NCBI GenBank assembly: GCA_004151065.3
Contig: NWUY0300087100.1
Location: 1 to 10,237 of the forward strand
Source: Larix sibirica
Taxonomy: Eukaryota; Streptophyta; Pinopsida; Pinales; Pinaceae
Direction: 5' to 3'
Length of the DNA: 10,237 nucleotides
In this document: positions 1 through 7,479 of the stretch, in pieces
Layout of the letters: each line of letters starts with the position of its first letter
Position numbering within the stretch: position 1 is the stretch's first letter
Notes under the pieces: model-generated
What the model saw: only the letters and a program-made list of their open reading frames with translations
Told to the model about the DNA's origin: nothing
Databases searched by the model: none
Position numbers and translations under genes: made by a program

Positions 1-379
1 TCATGCAGAAACATCCAAAGTTAGTCAAGTTTTGATGAGGACAACACTTGTTTGAAGAGGGGGGGGGGCATGTTAATCCTTATATATATATTTTTAGATT
101 ACATTTCTATTGGTCTGTTATGACCCTAATTATAATTGTATGCAAGATCTAAAATTGAAATTATACCCTTTATCTCCTACATATATACCAAGGAAATCAA
201 GTTTGGAAGCATCTCATATCATATCATATTGTTTTGTATCTGAAATACATTGTCAAGGAGGTTTCCCCCCTCTAAGAGGCTAGTTATTCATCTTTTTATT
301 GCATTCTAAGGGCGTTGTAACACTCTCTCTTCTTGTTTTATGTTATTTCTAGGAATTTGGTGCATAACAATAGTTACAT
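1..379. other. Gene-free AT-rich stretch with a G10 run
   Basis: No open frame or RNA gene is recognisable. The only local landmark is an uninterrupted run of ten G at 59-68, followed by a TA-dinucleotide stretch near 83-91. Both are simple low-complexity sequence of the kind common in plant intergenic DNA. Confidence 0.6.
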
Positions 380-439
380 TCTTCACCTAGTTAATTGGTG
401 AAGAGTCTTATAGGAGAGATTCTATATTGAGAATTTAGA

Positions 440-560
440 TTCTCTTCCCACATTCTCATATGAGAGATATATTCTCTACCCAAATTCTCATATGAGAGTT
501 GGATTCTCTACCTAGATTCTTGATTGAGAATCATTCATATGAGATTGTTGGTCGAGAGTT
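440..560. repeat. Degenerate ~32-bp tandem units with a palindromic core
   Basis: The perfect 12-bp palindrome TCTCATATGAGA occurs at 454-465 and 486-497, exactly 32 bp apart. Each is followed by a variant of ATTCTCTACC (471-480 and 503-512). A decayed relative, TTCATATGAGATT, lies near 534-546. The flanks (about 400-450 and 555-600) carry further scattered GAGA/TTCTC variants. This looks like a short tandem array expanded from a self-complementary unit. No gene association is visible. Confidence 0.7.
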
Positions 561-607
561 TAGATTCTTCACCCCACTTATTGGCCTAGAGTTATATTAT
601 CCACCCA

Positions 608-651
608 AATTCCTCTAGGAAATATTCTCAGCAAAGATGTTTAGAGGAATT
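608..651. repeat. Perfect 10-bp inverted repeat, 24-nt spacer
   Basis: AATTCCTCTA at 608-617 is the exact reverse complement of TAGAGGAATT at 642-651, with a 24-nt spacer. It could form a small hairpin. It is isolated, with no T-run after it and no gene beside it, so no function is assigned. Confidence 0.6.
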
Positions 652-1192
652 CAATATCAAAGAGTTTAGTTTAACTCAACATTACTATATTTGTGAAGAA
701 ACACTTGAATAAGAGATTTTAATTAACCAAAATAGCATGTCTCCTACAATTTTCAGAAATCTGCTACTTCAACAAGGGTGAACCCCTCCAATTTTTATAA
801 AAACATTTGGTTATACCCACTATGAATATACTCATCTTTGAATCTAGTTTGTAATGATATAATAATTGTGATTTTTCATTAAAAACTAACATTGTTTAAT
901 AATTTGTTCTAAACTTTATCGCTTAAGAATTTTATTATTCTCAATATCTGCATACAACAAAAATTCAATATTGTCACAATCAAAATACCAAAAATTAGAA
1001 AAAATCATAGTCCAAATCTTTGCAACATCCTCTTCAAAATGGTATTTTCAATTTTATTGGTAGTGATCACATGATATAGAAAATCGATGCCCACATAAAT
1101 GTATTTATATGACACTATTTATTTAATTTTATTGTGTTTCAATAAATAAATAAAAACACTATCTATATCTAAAAAATCATAAAATATAGTTT

Positions 1193-1206
1193 TTGCACTA
1201 GTGCAA
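1193..1206. repeat. Perfect 14-bp palindrome
   Basis: TTGCACTAGTGCAA reads the same on both strands and is flanked by AT-rich DNA. It could bind a dimeric factor or be chance. There is no neighbouring gene to connect it to. Confidence 0.5.
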
Positions 1207-1640
1207 TTTGTGTATATTGAGAGCATTTATTTTTTCCCCTAAAATGAATATCTATCTCTAAACTACTAGAATCACATGTAGGTCACTCATTATCCTTACC
1301 TAGAATTTTAATGTATATGCAATCAATAAACATCATATTTATCCAACTATATATCCAAACTTTTTATTTTTTTTATAAATATGAGTATGTATATAAGACA
1401 ATTGGCTACAAATTTGATTCATACTTTAAAATAAAACTCTCAAAGAAAATATGAGTTATGATTACTTGAAGTTGAAGAAACAAAAAAAATTATGCAATTT
1501 TTATAATAAAAAACATGCAAAAGTGTGACCCATTTTCATATGTTCATGGCTTCAATTTTCCTCTTAACAAAAAGATCATTGACTCACTGGCTTCTTATAA
1601 TGTTTCATTCTTGCAACCTAAATCTTACAAGTTTCCATCC

Positions 1641-1670
1641 ATTTCTTCATACATTATTTCTTCATACATT
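1641..1670. repeat. Perfect 15-bp tandem duplication
   Basis: ATTTCTTCATACATT occurs at 1641-1655 and is repeated immediately at 1656-1670 without mismatch. This is a short slippage-type duplication. Confidence 0.8.
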
Positions 1671-2072
1671 GATCTTTCAAACATTTGTGCCATAAGTAAT
1701 TATACCAACACTTAAACTCTTAAATAAGAAAATTTCTAGTAAGAAATGAAGGATCACTTTCCTCGCAACTTAGTGAAAGGGGAGGTTTTATTTCCTCATA
1801 AGATCGTTCCTAAATGAGAACGTTTATCTAACTTGCATCATGACTTTCCTTCCATTTGAGTAAGAAATGAGACCAATGTAAACTGGCATACTGATAAATA
1901 GGTCGTTACAAATACTTTATCCACCAACAGCAAAAAAAAACTACATGCATAGTAAATTTTTTACTCACAATACATATCATAGATATGGATGATAACCATC
2001 ATTCTTCCCACCACCTAAACTAAACCTACTTAACATAATATATAAATAAATACTTTAAAAATATTTTTACTA

Positions 2073-2178
2073 ACTTAATATTTATCTTATTAAACCTTAG
2101 ATTTAGTACTTAATAAACATTTATAAGTTAATATTTATCTCATTAAACCTTAGATTTTGTACTTAATAAACATTTATA
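2073..2178. repeat. 53-bp tandem duplication
   Basis: The segment 2073-2125 is repeated head to tail at 2126-2178 with 3 differences in 53 positions by hand alignment. The unit begins ACTTAATATTTATCT and ends AATAAACATTTATA. High identity suggests a comparatively recent duplication. It is the first of several tandem families packed between 2073 and 2849. Confidence 0.9.
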
Positions 2179-2273
2179 CAGCTTTTATAATCGTTGGTGA
2201 TGAACTTTCGTTCTAAACACATACTTTTAAGTTAATGCCACAACTTGTACTATAAATTACTCTCTATCTACAT

Positions 2274-2347
2274 AATGTCATATAATGTCATCATGAGCAT
2301 TTTAGTTTACCAATGTCATGTGATGTCATCATGCGAACTTTAGTTTG
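2274..2347. repeat. ~38-bp imperfect tandem repeat (ATGTCAT-rich)
   Basis: The unit at 2274-2309 recurs at 2312-2347, offset 38 bp, with a handful of substitutions. Each unit itself contains two copies of an AATGTCAT-like octamer, so a shorter repeat was probably amplified first. Confidence 0.8.
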
Positions 2348-2492
2348 CTTGATTCCTTGTGTTTGACTAATACATAAGCCACACGAGTGACAACACCAAA
2401 TACATGTTTCTAACTACACAATTATGCTAATGTTTGACTAACTTACTTTGTTGTGCATAGAGTTTTCACAAATATTCTCAACACTAAGAATT

Positions 2493-2760
2493 ATTTTGCT
2501 TGCCATAAATACTACAACATTATTTTGAGATTTACAAGTAAAGCAAAATTCTATGATATAATAAATATCACTATCTCCCATTTTATGGGGCTAAGAGAGG
2601 TTTCTCATATTAATTGTTATACGAATGATATTTTGCTTCCCATAAATGTTACAACATTACGAGATTTGTAAGTAAATCAAAGTTATATGATATAAATATC
2701 ACTATCTCCCATTTTATGGAGCTAAGAAAGGCTTCTCATATTAATTTTTATAAGAATGAT
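2493..2760. repeat. ~137-bp tandem duplication
   Basis: Copy 1 (2493-2629) is followed directly by copy 2 (2630-2760), about 6 bp shorter through small indels. Shared blocks include ATTTTGCTT at the start, TATCACTATCTCCCATTTTA in the middle and TTCTCATATTAATT near the end. A 72-codon + strand frame (2453-2671) lies across this repeat but ignores its unit structure, so it is not called as a gene. Confidence 0.85.
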
Positions 2761-2849
2761 AAACTAAACCCAAATTGATAATAGTAGAAAAGCATGATTC
2801 ATTGTTATAAGAATGATAAACTAAACCCAAATTGATAATAGTAGAAAAG
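2748..2849. repeat. 45-bp identical direct repeat
   Basis: Positions 2748-2792 and 2805-2849 are identical over 45 bp (TTATAAGAATGAT at the start, AATAGTAGAAAAG at the end), separated by 12 bp. The left part of the unit is the tail of the preceding ~137-bp repeat, so this duplication arose in or after that array. An 82-codon minus-strand frame (2741-2989) contains a repeated peptide only because it runs through this duplication. Confidence 0.9.
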
Positions 2850-3217
2850 TTTAATTCAGGACAATAGGGATAGGAGGTGGTAGACATTAGTGAGGAGATG
2901 AGGCCCCAGTGTCTAATTTCGTGATACATGGAATATATTGTTGGTATGACCACATACTCAATATTTTTATAGATTTTTTGTCCACTCATTCAATGACAAT
3001 TTTGCTTTCGGTATATGAACACATCAAATCAGATCCAAATGCCTTTTATCATTTATTTTGAAATTTCTCGTATTACATGCAAGTTAATAGCTTCTCTTCC
3101 TTTTAATTGATATTACGTGCAATTAAAATGTAAAAAGTTTATCTTCATTTTATTGCTATATTAATGAAAATTTTATATATTCTGTAAAAAATATTATTAT
3201 TAATGATCATTGTATTT
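2850..3217. other. Gene-free AT-rich stretch
   Basis: No gene, RNA or clear regulatory element is seen. The right end grades into the AT-rich repeat that follows; a shorter relative of that repeat (TATTCTGTAAAAAATATT) lies at about 3178-3195. Confidence 0.5.
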
Positions 3218-3359
3218 GTATATTTTGTAAAACATAATTATTATTTATATAATATATTATCGATTATAAATATATTGCTATATTATTGATAATATTATTA
3301 GTATATTTTGTAAAAAAATATTTATTATTATTTATGTAATATTATAGTAATTATAAATA
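3218..3359. repeat. AT-rich direct repeat, 83-bp spacing
   Basis: GTATATTTTGTAAAA starts at 3218 and again at 3301. Both copies continue into similar AT-only sequence ending in ATTATAAATA (about 3271 and 3359). The stretch is almost purely A and T, so part of the similarity is compositional, but the GT-containing start is distinctive. Confidence 0.65.
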
Positions 3360-3442
3360 TAATAAATTTTTTATTTTATAAATACTAGCATAGATTTAAC
3401 TTAAACGTGGATTGATCAAGTATTGAAAGGGATCTAATTTTT

Positions 3443-3825
3443 TGAGGTGCAAATTTTTTTTATCTTAAATTTTGTACATGTCCAAAAAAATGTGTACACC
3501 TCAAGAAAGTTGACCTCTCATTTGGGTTTAAGATGGATCTATGTTGGTTTTAATTTTTTATTTTATGAGCCAACATGAATTTTTTTAATTATTTTTTATT
3601 TGGTTTTGAACATGACAACATATCTACCATACTTGGCTCTAGAGCACCTAGCTACTTAGATCCATTTTAAATTCACATAAGCACCCAAGAGGCATCCAAT
3701 TTCTTCACATGTAATATATTTTTTTAATTTTTTACACGTTCAAAAATGTACACATCCCACATTGATTTTTTAATTACTTTTTATAATTTTTTATTATATT
3801 AGCCAACATGAATTTTTTAATTAAT
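3443..3825. repeat. Palindrome-rich stretch with an imperfect direct duplication, MITE-like
   Basis: Several nested inverted repeats are visible: ATGTTGG (3541-3547) with CCAACAT (3570-3576), perfect; TTTAAGATGGATCT (3527-3540) with AGATCCATTTTAAA (3658-3671), 13 of 14 paired; and GAGGTG (from 3443) with CACCTC (near 3497). A motif set, a TGTACACnTC-like block followed by T-rich DNA and GCCAACATGAATTTTTT, occurs at 3472-3590 and again at about 3731-3822. Such self-complementary, AT-rich, non-coding DNA fits a decayed MITE or foldback element, but no target-site duplication or clean ends were found. Confidence 0.4.
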
Positions 3826-3879
3826 GGCTACACTTGGTGCAATAAAACTTTATGTTGTGTTTTATGTAATATTGATGCC

Positions 3880-4043
3880 ATTATTGTTATATATTGATTT
3901 TATATAATTTATTCCTCCTATTATACTTCCTATGTGGAATAGGTTATCGTTCTTATTATTGTTATACATTGATTTTATATAAGTTATTCCTCTTGTTATC
4001 TTTCTTATGTCATCCTTCTTATGTAGGATAGGTTATCCTTCTT
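3880..4043. repeat. 75/89-bp tandem duplication within the probable left LTR
   Basis: Copy 1 (3880-3954) and copy 2 (3955-4043) both run from ATTATTGTTATA through TTGATTTTATATAA and TTATTCCTC to ATAGGTTATC and TTCTT. Copy 2 carries an extra ~14 bp, itself explained by a local repeat of a CTTATGT-like motif (4004-4025). The array ends before the part shared with the right LTR, so it is private to the left copy or to the flank. Confidence 0.8.
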
Positions 4044-4230
4044 ATTGGGATAAGTGACTTCCTCCCATGAAGTTAAATTAGACACGCCCACATGCCCTCT
4101 TTAATACTTGATTTTTAATACGCCCTTAGGCATTCTTTTTCACATAGAAGTATTAAGGACTTTAATCACAGTTTGTTAGTTTATCTAATTGTTATACGGT
4201 TACATGATAGTTATGGTCCTTTTGAAATAT

Positions 4231-4252
4231 ATATGTACCTCTATGTACATAT
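4231..4252. repeat. 8-bp inverted repeat at the LTR homology edge
   Basis: ATATGTAC (4231-4238) pairs perfectly with GTACATAT (4245-4252) across a 6-nt loop. The similarity between the two LTR ends begins inside this loop (4240). A TATATATG string just upstream (about 4229) could be the LTR TATA element. The right LTR copy lacks the left arm. Confidence 0.5.
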
Positions 4253-4358
4253 CCAAGACAACTTAATAGCTCATTATTGTGATACACTTTCTTCCTGGTT
4301 CGTCTTCATGTTTATCTTTCTTCTTCTTCATATATTTTTCATGATTTGATGTTTAACA
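4240..4358 (+). repeat. Left LTR, 3' terminal 119 bp
   Basis: This segment aligns without gaps to 6995-7113. A hand count gives 25 mismatches in 119 (about 79% identity), with about half clustered in a 20-bp patch (4290-4309) and a perfect 20-bp core at 4320-4339. It ends in TAACA, the usual CA terminus of plant LTRs, one base before the primer-binding site. At 79% the two copies are old, or come from different family members. Confidence 0.75.
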
Positions 4359-4359
4359 A

Positions 4360-4371
4360 TGGTATCAGAGC
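4360..4371 (+). other. Retroelement primer-binding site (initiator tRNA-Met)
   Basis: TGGTATCAGAGC, starting one base after the LTR end, is the complement of the 3' end of plant initiator methionine tRNA and primes minus-strand synthesis in many Copia and some other LTR elements. The match is perfect over 12 nt and then degrades. Its position next to a TAACA terminus is the strongest evidence for the element and fixes its orientation as +. Confidence 0.88.
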
Positions 4372-5999
4372 ATTGGTTTGGAGAGTTGAGACATCAGATA
4401 CTAGAAGAGGCCTCGCTTAATCATATCTGATGGGATTGTGATGACAGAAGAAACGCTAGCCCGTCCTATGGTTTTGAGCAGAGCGTGAAAGATTTTTGAG
4501 CAGGGAATTGGCCTAGTCAGAAATCCCACCGGAGTAGAGATAATAATATAATATGTGATATAATATATTTGTATGTGAGCCTTGAAGTTTCTGACGCCAA
4601 CAACCACAATTTTTTAAGAAAGTGAGAGTTGTCCATCGTGGAAATCGAAGAAAAGGCCACGAAAGAAGAGATAGCCGTTGCATCCTAAAATCGTTGAAAG
4701 TTAAGAACTCCTGGCTATAAGTTAAGAAAGTTTTTTATTTTTTATAAAGGCCAGAAAAAATATTTTTAAAAAGGATTTATTTAAAATGGAATATTTGTTT
4801 TATATGGAACCGAATGTTTTGAGGAGTTAGGTCATATTTTAAAAGGATGATTTGGAAGCTTAAACTAAGACATTGTGAAATGAAAGAGATGGTTTGCGAT
4901 AATAAAGACAGTCTACCCTGTACAGAAGGAAGACGAGCATCATCTTTTGGTTGAAAAATGTGCAAATCTGGTCTTCACACAAAAGGAAAAGGATTTGGAT
5001 GCTATGAAAGAGATGTTGTGGATTGTATTTGCAATTATTGCAGCCTATATAGCTTATATTATGTTTCATAGAAAGGAGATTTGGCTCTCTTTAGGCAAAA
5101 TTCCATTTTGAGACCATATGTTGCTAGAGAAATCACGTTGAATAATCAAATATGAAGTTTCTCTGTTGTAGCGATCATGGATTAATTTTATGTGTTGTTT
5201 TGTGTAAGAAACAAATAATAGAAATCTCCAGCAATCGTGTGTAAATTTCTTGCTTGTTTTCCCAGTGATCAGGAAGAGAATCCACTTGCCAAAAGAGGTG
5301 AGCCCACTTTTCATTCACCCATGTAGAATGTGATTTGACAAGGTAAATTTTTCATATTAATTGTTGGAAACTATAGAGGTCGCTCCCATAAGTGTGAAAA
5401 TGAATGTGTGAGTTTTAGTTGACAAGGTAAGGCCTATCAATCTTAATTTTCTAGAGCTGTAGTAGTTTTTGGTCTTGTAAGATGCCTTAGTCAATTTGTT
5501 GTATCCATCTCTCCGCGGACTTCAATGTGAATATTGTATCCTCTCATGCTATTGATACAGGCTTTATGCCTTGTGAGAGCATGTTCTTTTTTATTGTTGC
5601 AGCATTTGAGTTTGTAGCGAATATTGGTTTCCTTGGTGATCATCACCCATAGGTTTGAGACTTAAGCAGTCAGGATAGGAGATCTAGAGTTGTTCATCGA
5701 TGGAAGAATAACCACCATCTGTTGCCTCAATACGATCATGTTGATACATGCCACTCCGGTCCTTTTGTGTATATATACCAACATTATTTGCTGCCACTAA
5801 AAACAAGATAAATTTGAGAAATCAGCTCCAGATTGGGGTGCATCGGTTTTTCAACGCTTCGTTTCCAAGTGGGTCCAATAATTTTCCAAGGCCTTCCAAT
5901 CACCTTTCAAGGCTCTCAAGGTAGTTACAGGTTTAGACGCTACAAAGGTGGATGCCATTGTCTTGGGGGTGCATCCGTGGCCTGATGGTGACAACTCCA
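4372..5999 (+). other. Retroelement internal region, no intact frame
   Basis: The sequence after the primer site is less AT-rich than the left flank and has a few short frames on both strands (for example minus 4401-4607 and minus 5066-5314), none with a recognisable domain and none in a pattern expected for gag or pol. A TTGACAAGGTAA motif is repeated at about 5335 and 5419. No plant gene fragment was recognised. It is best read as a decayed gag-side or untranslated leader region. Confidence 0.5.
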
Positions 6000-6008
6000 T
6001 CTCTGCCT

Positions 6009-6080
6009 GCAAAAAAAATAAAAAAATGGAAATGCTTTTGCTGCGGTGAGCCAGAGAACATAATTTTTATGAGAATAAGG
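6009..6080 (+). pseudogene. Possible broken gag zinc-knuckle remnant
   Basis: In the frame through 6027, a lysine-rich run is followed by Trp-Lys-Cys-Phe-Cys-Cys-Gly-Glu-Pro-Glu, with cysteines at 6033-6035 and 6042-6044 in the C-x2-C spacing of a retroviral-type CCHC knuckle and Gly-Glu-Pro after the second, as in many plant gag proteins. The expected His and final Cys are absent in this frame, which closes at a stop soon after. A His codon appears nearby only in another frame, hinting at an indel. The match is short, so chance is a real alternative. Confidence 0.35.
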
Positions 6081-6475
6081 AAGCTTTGAATGAAGGAGAA
6101 CTAAGCTTTATCGAATCCCCGTGAATCACTGAACATTGAAAAGAGGTTGATCCTCCTAAATCGACAGACACGCATAATGGAGGAAATACAAATCACACCA
6201 TAGTCGATTCCTGAAAGTGAAAGTGCATTGAGAGTGAGCATCCTCGTGAGAAAAGGACATCACTGACAATGGGAAAAGGACAACACATAGAGATTTCGTT
6301 GAGTAAAAATTCGGTATGTTATATAAGGAAGTCAAAATCCTTAGCATGAAGCAATTGTCAGCATAAAGAGAAGAGACTGCTCCTCAAACAGTCCATGGGA
6401 GGAGGAAATCCCAGTTCATTGATCGCATGAATTGGTTGAAGGAAAAGATATGACTGATTGAAGAAAAACTGAACA

Positions 6476-6549
6476 TGTTTATGTTTAGAAATTTCAGTAG
6501 TTTGTTTTAAAAAAAGGGACACCTGTTTCTGTTTAGACATTTCAGCAAC
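6476..6549. repeat. ~25-bp imperfect direct repeat, 48-bp offset
   Basis: TGTTTATGTTTAGAAATTTC at 6476-6495 is echoed by TGTTTCTGTTTAGACATTTC at 6524-6543; similarity continues a few bases (CAGTAG against CAGCAA). It lies in the 3' non-coding part of the retroelement. Confidence 0.7.
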
Positions 6550-6569
6550 TGAATCAAGTTAGTGCAGAT

Positions 6570-6955
6570 TACAGACCTTGTTCCTAACCAGGGAAATAAC
6601 ATCTACAATGTGAATTCAAGTTCCAAGGTTTTGTTGTGAGCTTGTGAACAAATGGGAAACAAGTATGCAACCTTGTTCCTGAATTTTGAAGACAGGGTAA
6701 AAGTCAAAAGTTTCCAGAACCATCAATCCAATAGAAGGTCACATGAGAGTCTACTTATTTTATTGATAGTTTTTGGTAATATTTAAACCATCTTTTAGTG
6801 GTTCTTGGTACAATTTTTGTGATTAGCAGAAGTCATTCAAGCTAGTTGATACAGTTTATGCTCATCCTAAAACCACCTCATTGTTGTTGTCATGGTTTGT
6901 GGTCATCCAAAAACCATCAATCAAGTAGAAGACATGAAGTTCTGCTTGTTTACAT
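6570..6955. repeat. Diverged internal repeats upstream of the right LTR
   Basis: ACCTTGTTCCT occurs at 6575-6585 and 6670-6680. A longer unit starting AACCATCAATC occurs at 6718-6761 and 6912-6955 (offset 194), continuing through AGTAGAAG-like and CTRCTTRTTT-like blocks. The stretch between is rich in AAACCA and its complement TGGTTT. Such 3' subterminal repeats are frequent in non-autonomous LTR elements. A 63-codon + strand frame at 6846-7037 crosses this region and into the LTR, so it is not called as a gene. Confidence 0.55.
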
Positions 6956-6994
6956 TTTCATAAAACATATACAGTTGTTTCTCTGCTCTCTCCG

Positions 6995-7113
6995 TCTATG
7001 TATATATCCAAGAGAGCTTAGTTGCTCATTAATGTGATGCATTTTCATTAGTTGTTAGTTTTCTGTCTATCTTTCTTCTTCTTCATATATTTTTCATAAT
7101 GTGATGTCTAACA
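6995..7113 (+). repeat. Right LTR, 3' terminal 119 bp
   Basis: This is the same length as, and collinear with, 4240-4358, ending in CTAACA at 7113. The CTTTCTTCTTCTTCATATAT core is identical in both copies. Upstream of 6995 the similarity to the left LTR stops abruptly, so this copy is 5'-truncated, replaced, or from a different subfamily. It ends about 335 bp before the TATA box of the downstream SKP1-like gene. Confidence 0.72.
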
Positions 7114-7447
7114 GGGAGTAGTCTATTTATTCTATGTTTTCGACTTTAATGTGGGTTTCTATAGAAATCCATTTTTTTTGTTGTAAAATCTAAATTTGGA
7201 AATATTTTTTTTTTTTGAATTCATAAATAAATTATATTTAGATTACACAACCCACTTGAGGGCTGTTACATAAAGGGTATGGCAACTATATTTGTTCTTT
7301 AAAGAGGCAGATCATGTATAGGTATGCACTGAAAAATTTATAAATAATAAGAAAACCCTAAAACCCCTATGTTATGGTTTTGTTAACCGGACTTAAAAAA
7401 AACACATCGAAAGGCTCATGGCATGCGTTATTTGCGTAATAAGCACC
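7114..7447 (+). promoter_or_regulatory. Upstream region of the SKP1-like gene
   Basis: Only about 330 bp separates the retroelement end from the TATA box, so the proximal promoter is confined here unless the LTR contributes. Besides the telo-box listed separately, it holds a T-rich run near 7206-7216 and a CpG-containing patch at 7407-7440. In that patch GCATGC (7421-7426, a palindrome close to the RY motif CATGCA) lies next to two GCGTWA motifs nine bases apart (7425-7430 and 7434-7439). The rise in CpG compared with the depleted surroundings fits a promoter under selection or low methylation. Confidence 0.5.
7353..7367 (+). promoter_or_regulatory. Telo-box (AAACCCTAA) with adjacent partial copy
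   Basis: AAACCCTAA at 7353-7361 overlaps a second partial unit, AAACCCC, at 7361-7367. Telo-boxes are known in promoters of plant genes for translation and cell proliferation and are bound by Telobox/TRB and Pur-alpha-type proteins. It lies about 87 bp upstream of the TATA box, a usual distance. Function here is inferred from motif and position only. Confidence 0.5.
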
Positions 7448-7460
7448 TATATAAATAAAT
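7448..7460 (+). promoter_or_regulatory. TATA box
   Basis: TATATAAATAAAT is a strong plant TATA element. It predicts a transcription start near 7478-7485, inside the pyrimidine-rich CTCTTTCCTCCTATC stretch, giving a leader of about 135-140 nt before the ATG at 7619. No other TATA candidate lies as well placed. Confidence 0.75.
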
Positions 7461-7479
7461 TCCATCTGAGCTCTTTCCT

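Larger units (their letters stand above)
661..2072. other. Gene-free AT-rich intergenic DNA
   Basis: Only short chance frames occur here; the longest on the + strand (1515-1715, 66 codons) has AT-driven composition (Ser, Tyr, Ile, Asn) and no recognisable domain. Small repeats within it are listed separately. No promoter, tRNA or rRNA signature was recognised. Confidence 0.6.
3853..7113 (+). mobile_element. Degenerate non-autonomous LTR retroelement (Copia-like)
   Basis: The right end of the left LTR (4358), the adjacent primer-binding site (4360-4371) and the related terminal segment at 6995-7113 place an LTR element here in + orientation. The internal region of about 2.6 kb lacks any frame for protease, integrase, reverse transcriptase or RNase H. 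Only a broken zinc-knuckle-like patch near 6033-6056 hints at gag. By size it lies between TRIM and LARD classes, or is a deleted Copia relative; initiator-Met priming is common in Copia but not exclusive to it. The left boundary is uncertain: TGTTGTG at 3853 is one candidate, TGTTAG at 4174 or TGTTATAC at 4190 are others. No 5-bp target-site duplication was found (GGGAG follows the right end but does not precede any of these candidates), and the polypurine tract is not obvious. The two ends could therefore belong to two related elements. Confidence 0.6.

Noticed and set aside
59-68. G10 run as a quadruplex or regulatory site
   Set aside because: A single homopolymer without further G-tracts nearby; it is simple sequence.
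454-497. Possible CRISPR-like array from regularly spaced palindromes
   Set aside because: Only two intact units, 12-bp repeats, similar spacers, and a plant nuclear context.
1515-1715. 66-codon + strand frame
   Set aside because: AT-driven composition, contains the 15-bp slippage duplication, no recognisable motif.
2741-2989. 82-codon minus-strand frame with an internal peptide repeat
   Set aside because: It runs through the identical 45-bp duplication, has no homology signal and no promoter context.
5066-5314. 82-codon minus-strand frame in the retroelement
   Set aside because: Opposite to the element's orientation, no domain recognised, length expected by chance.
7114-7118. GGGAG as a target-site duplication of the retroelement
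   Set aside because: The same five bases do not precede any candidate LTR start at 3853, 4174 or 4190.
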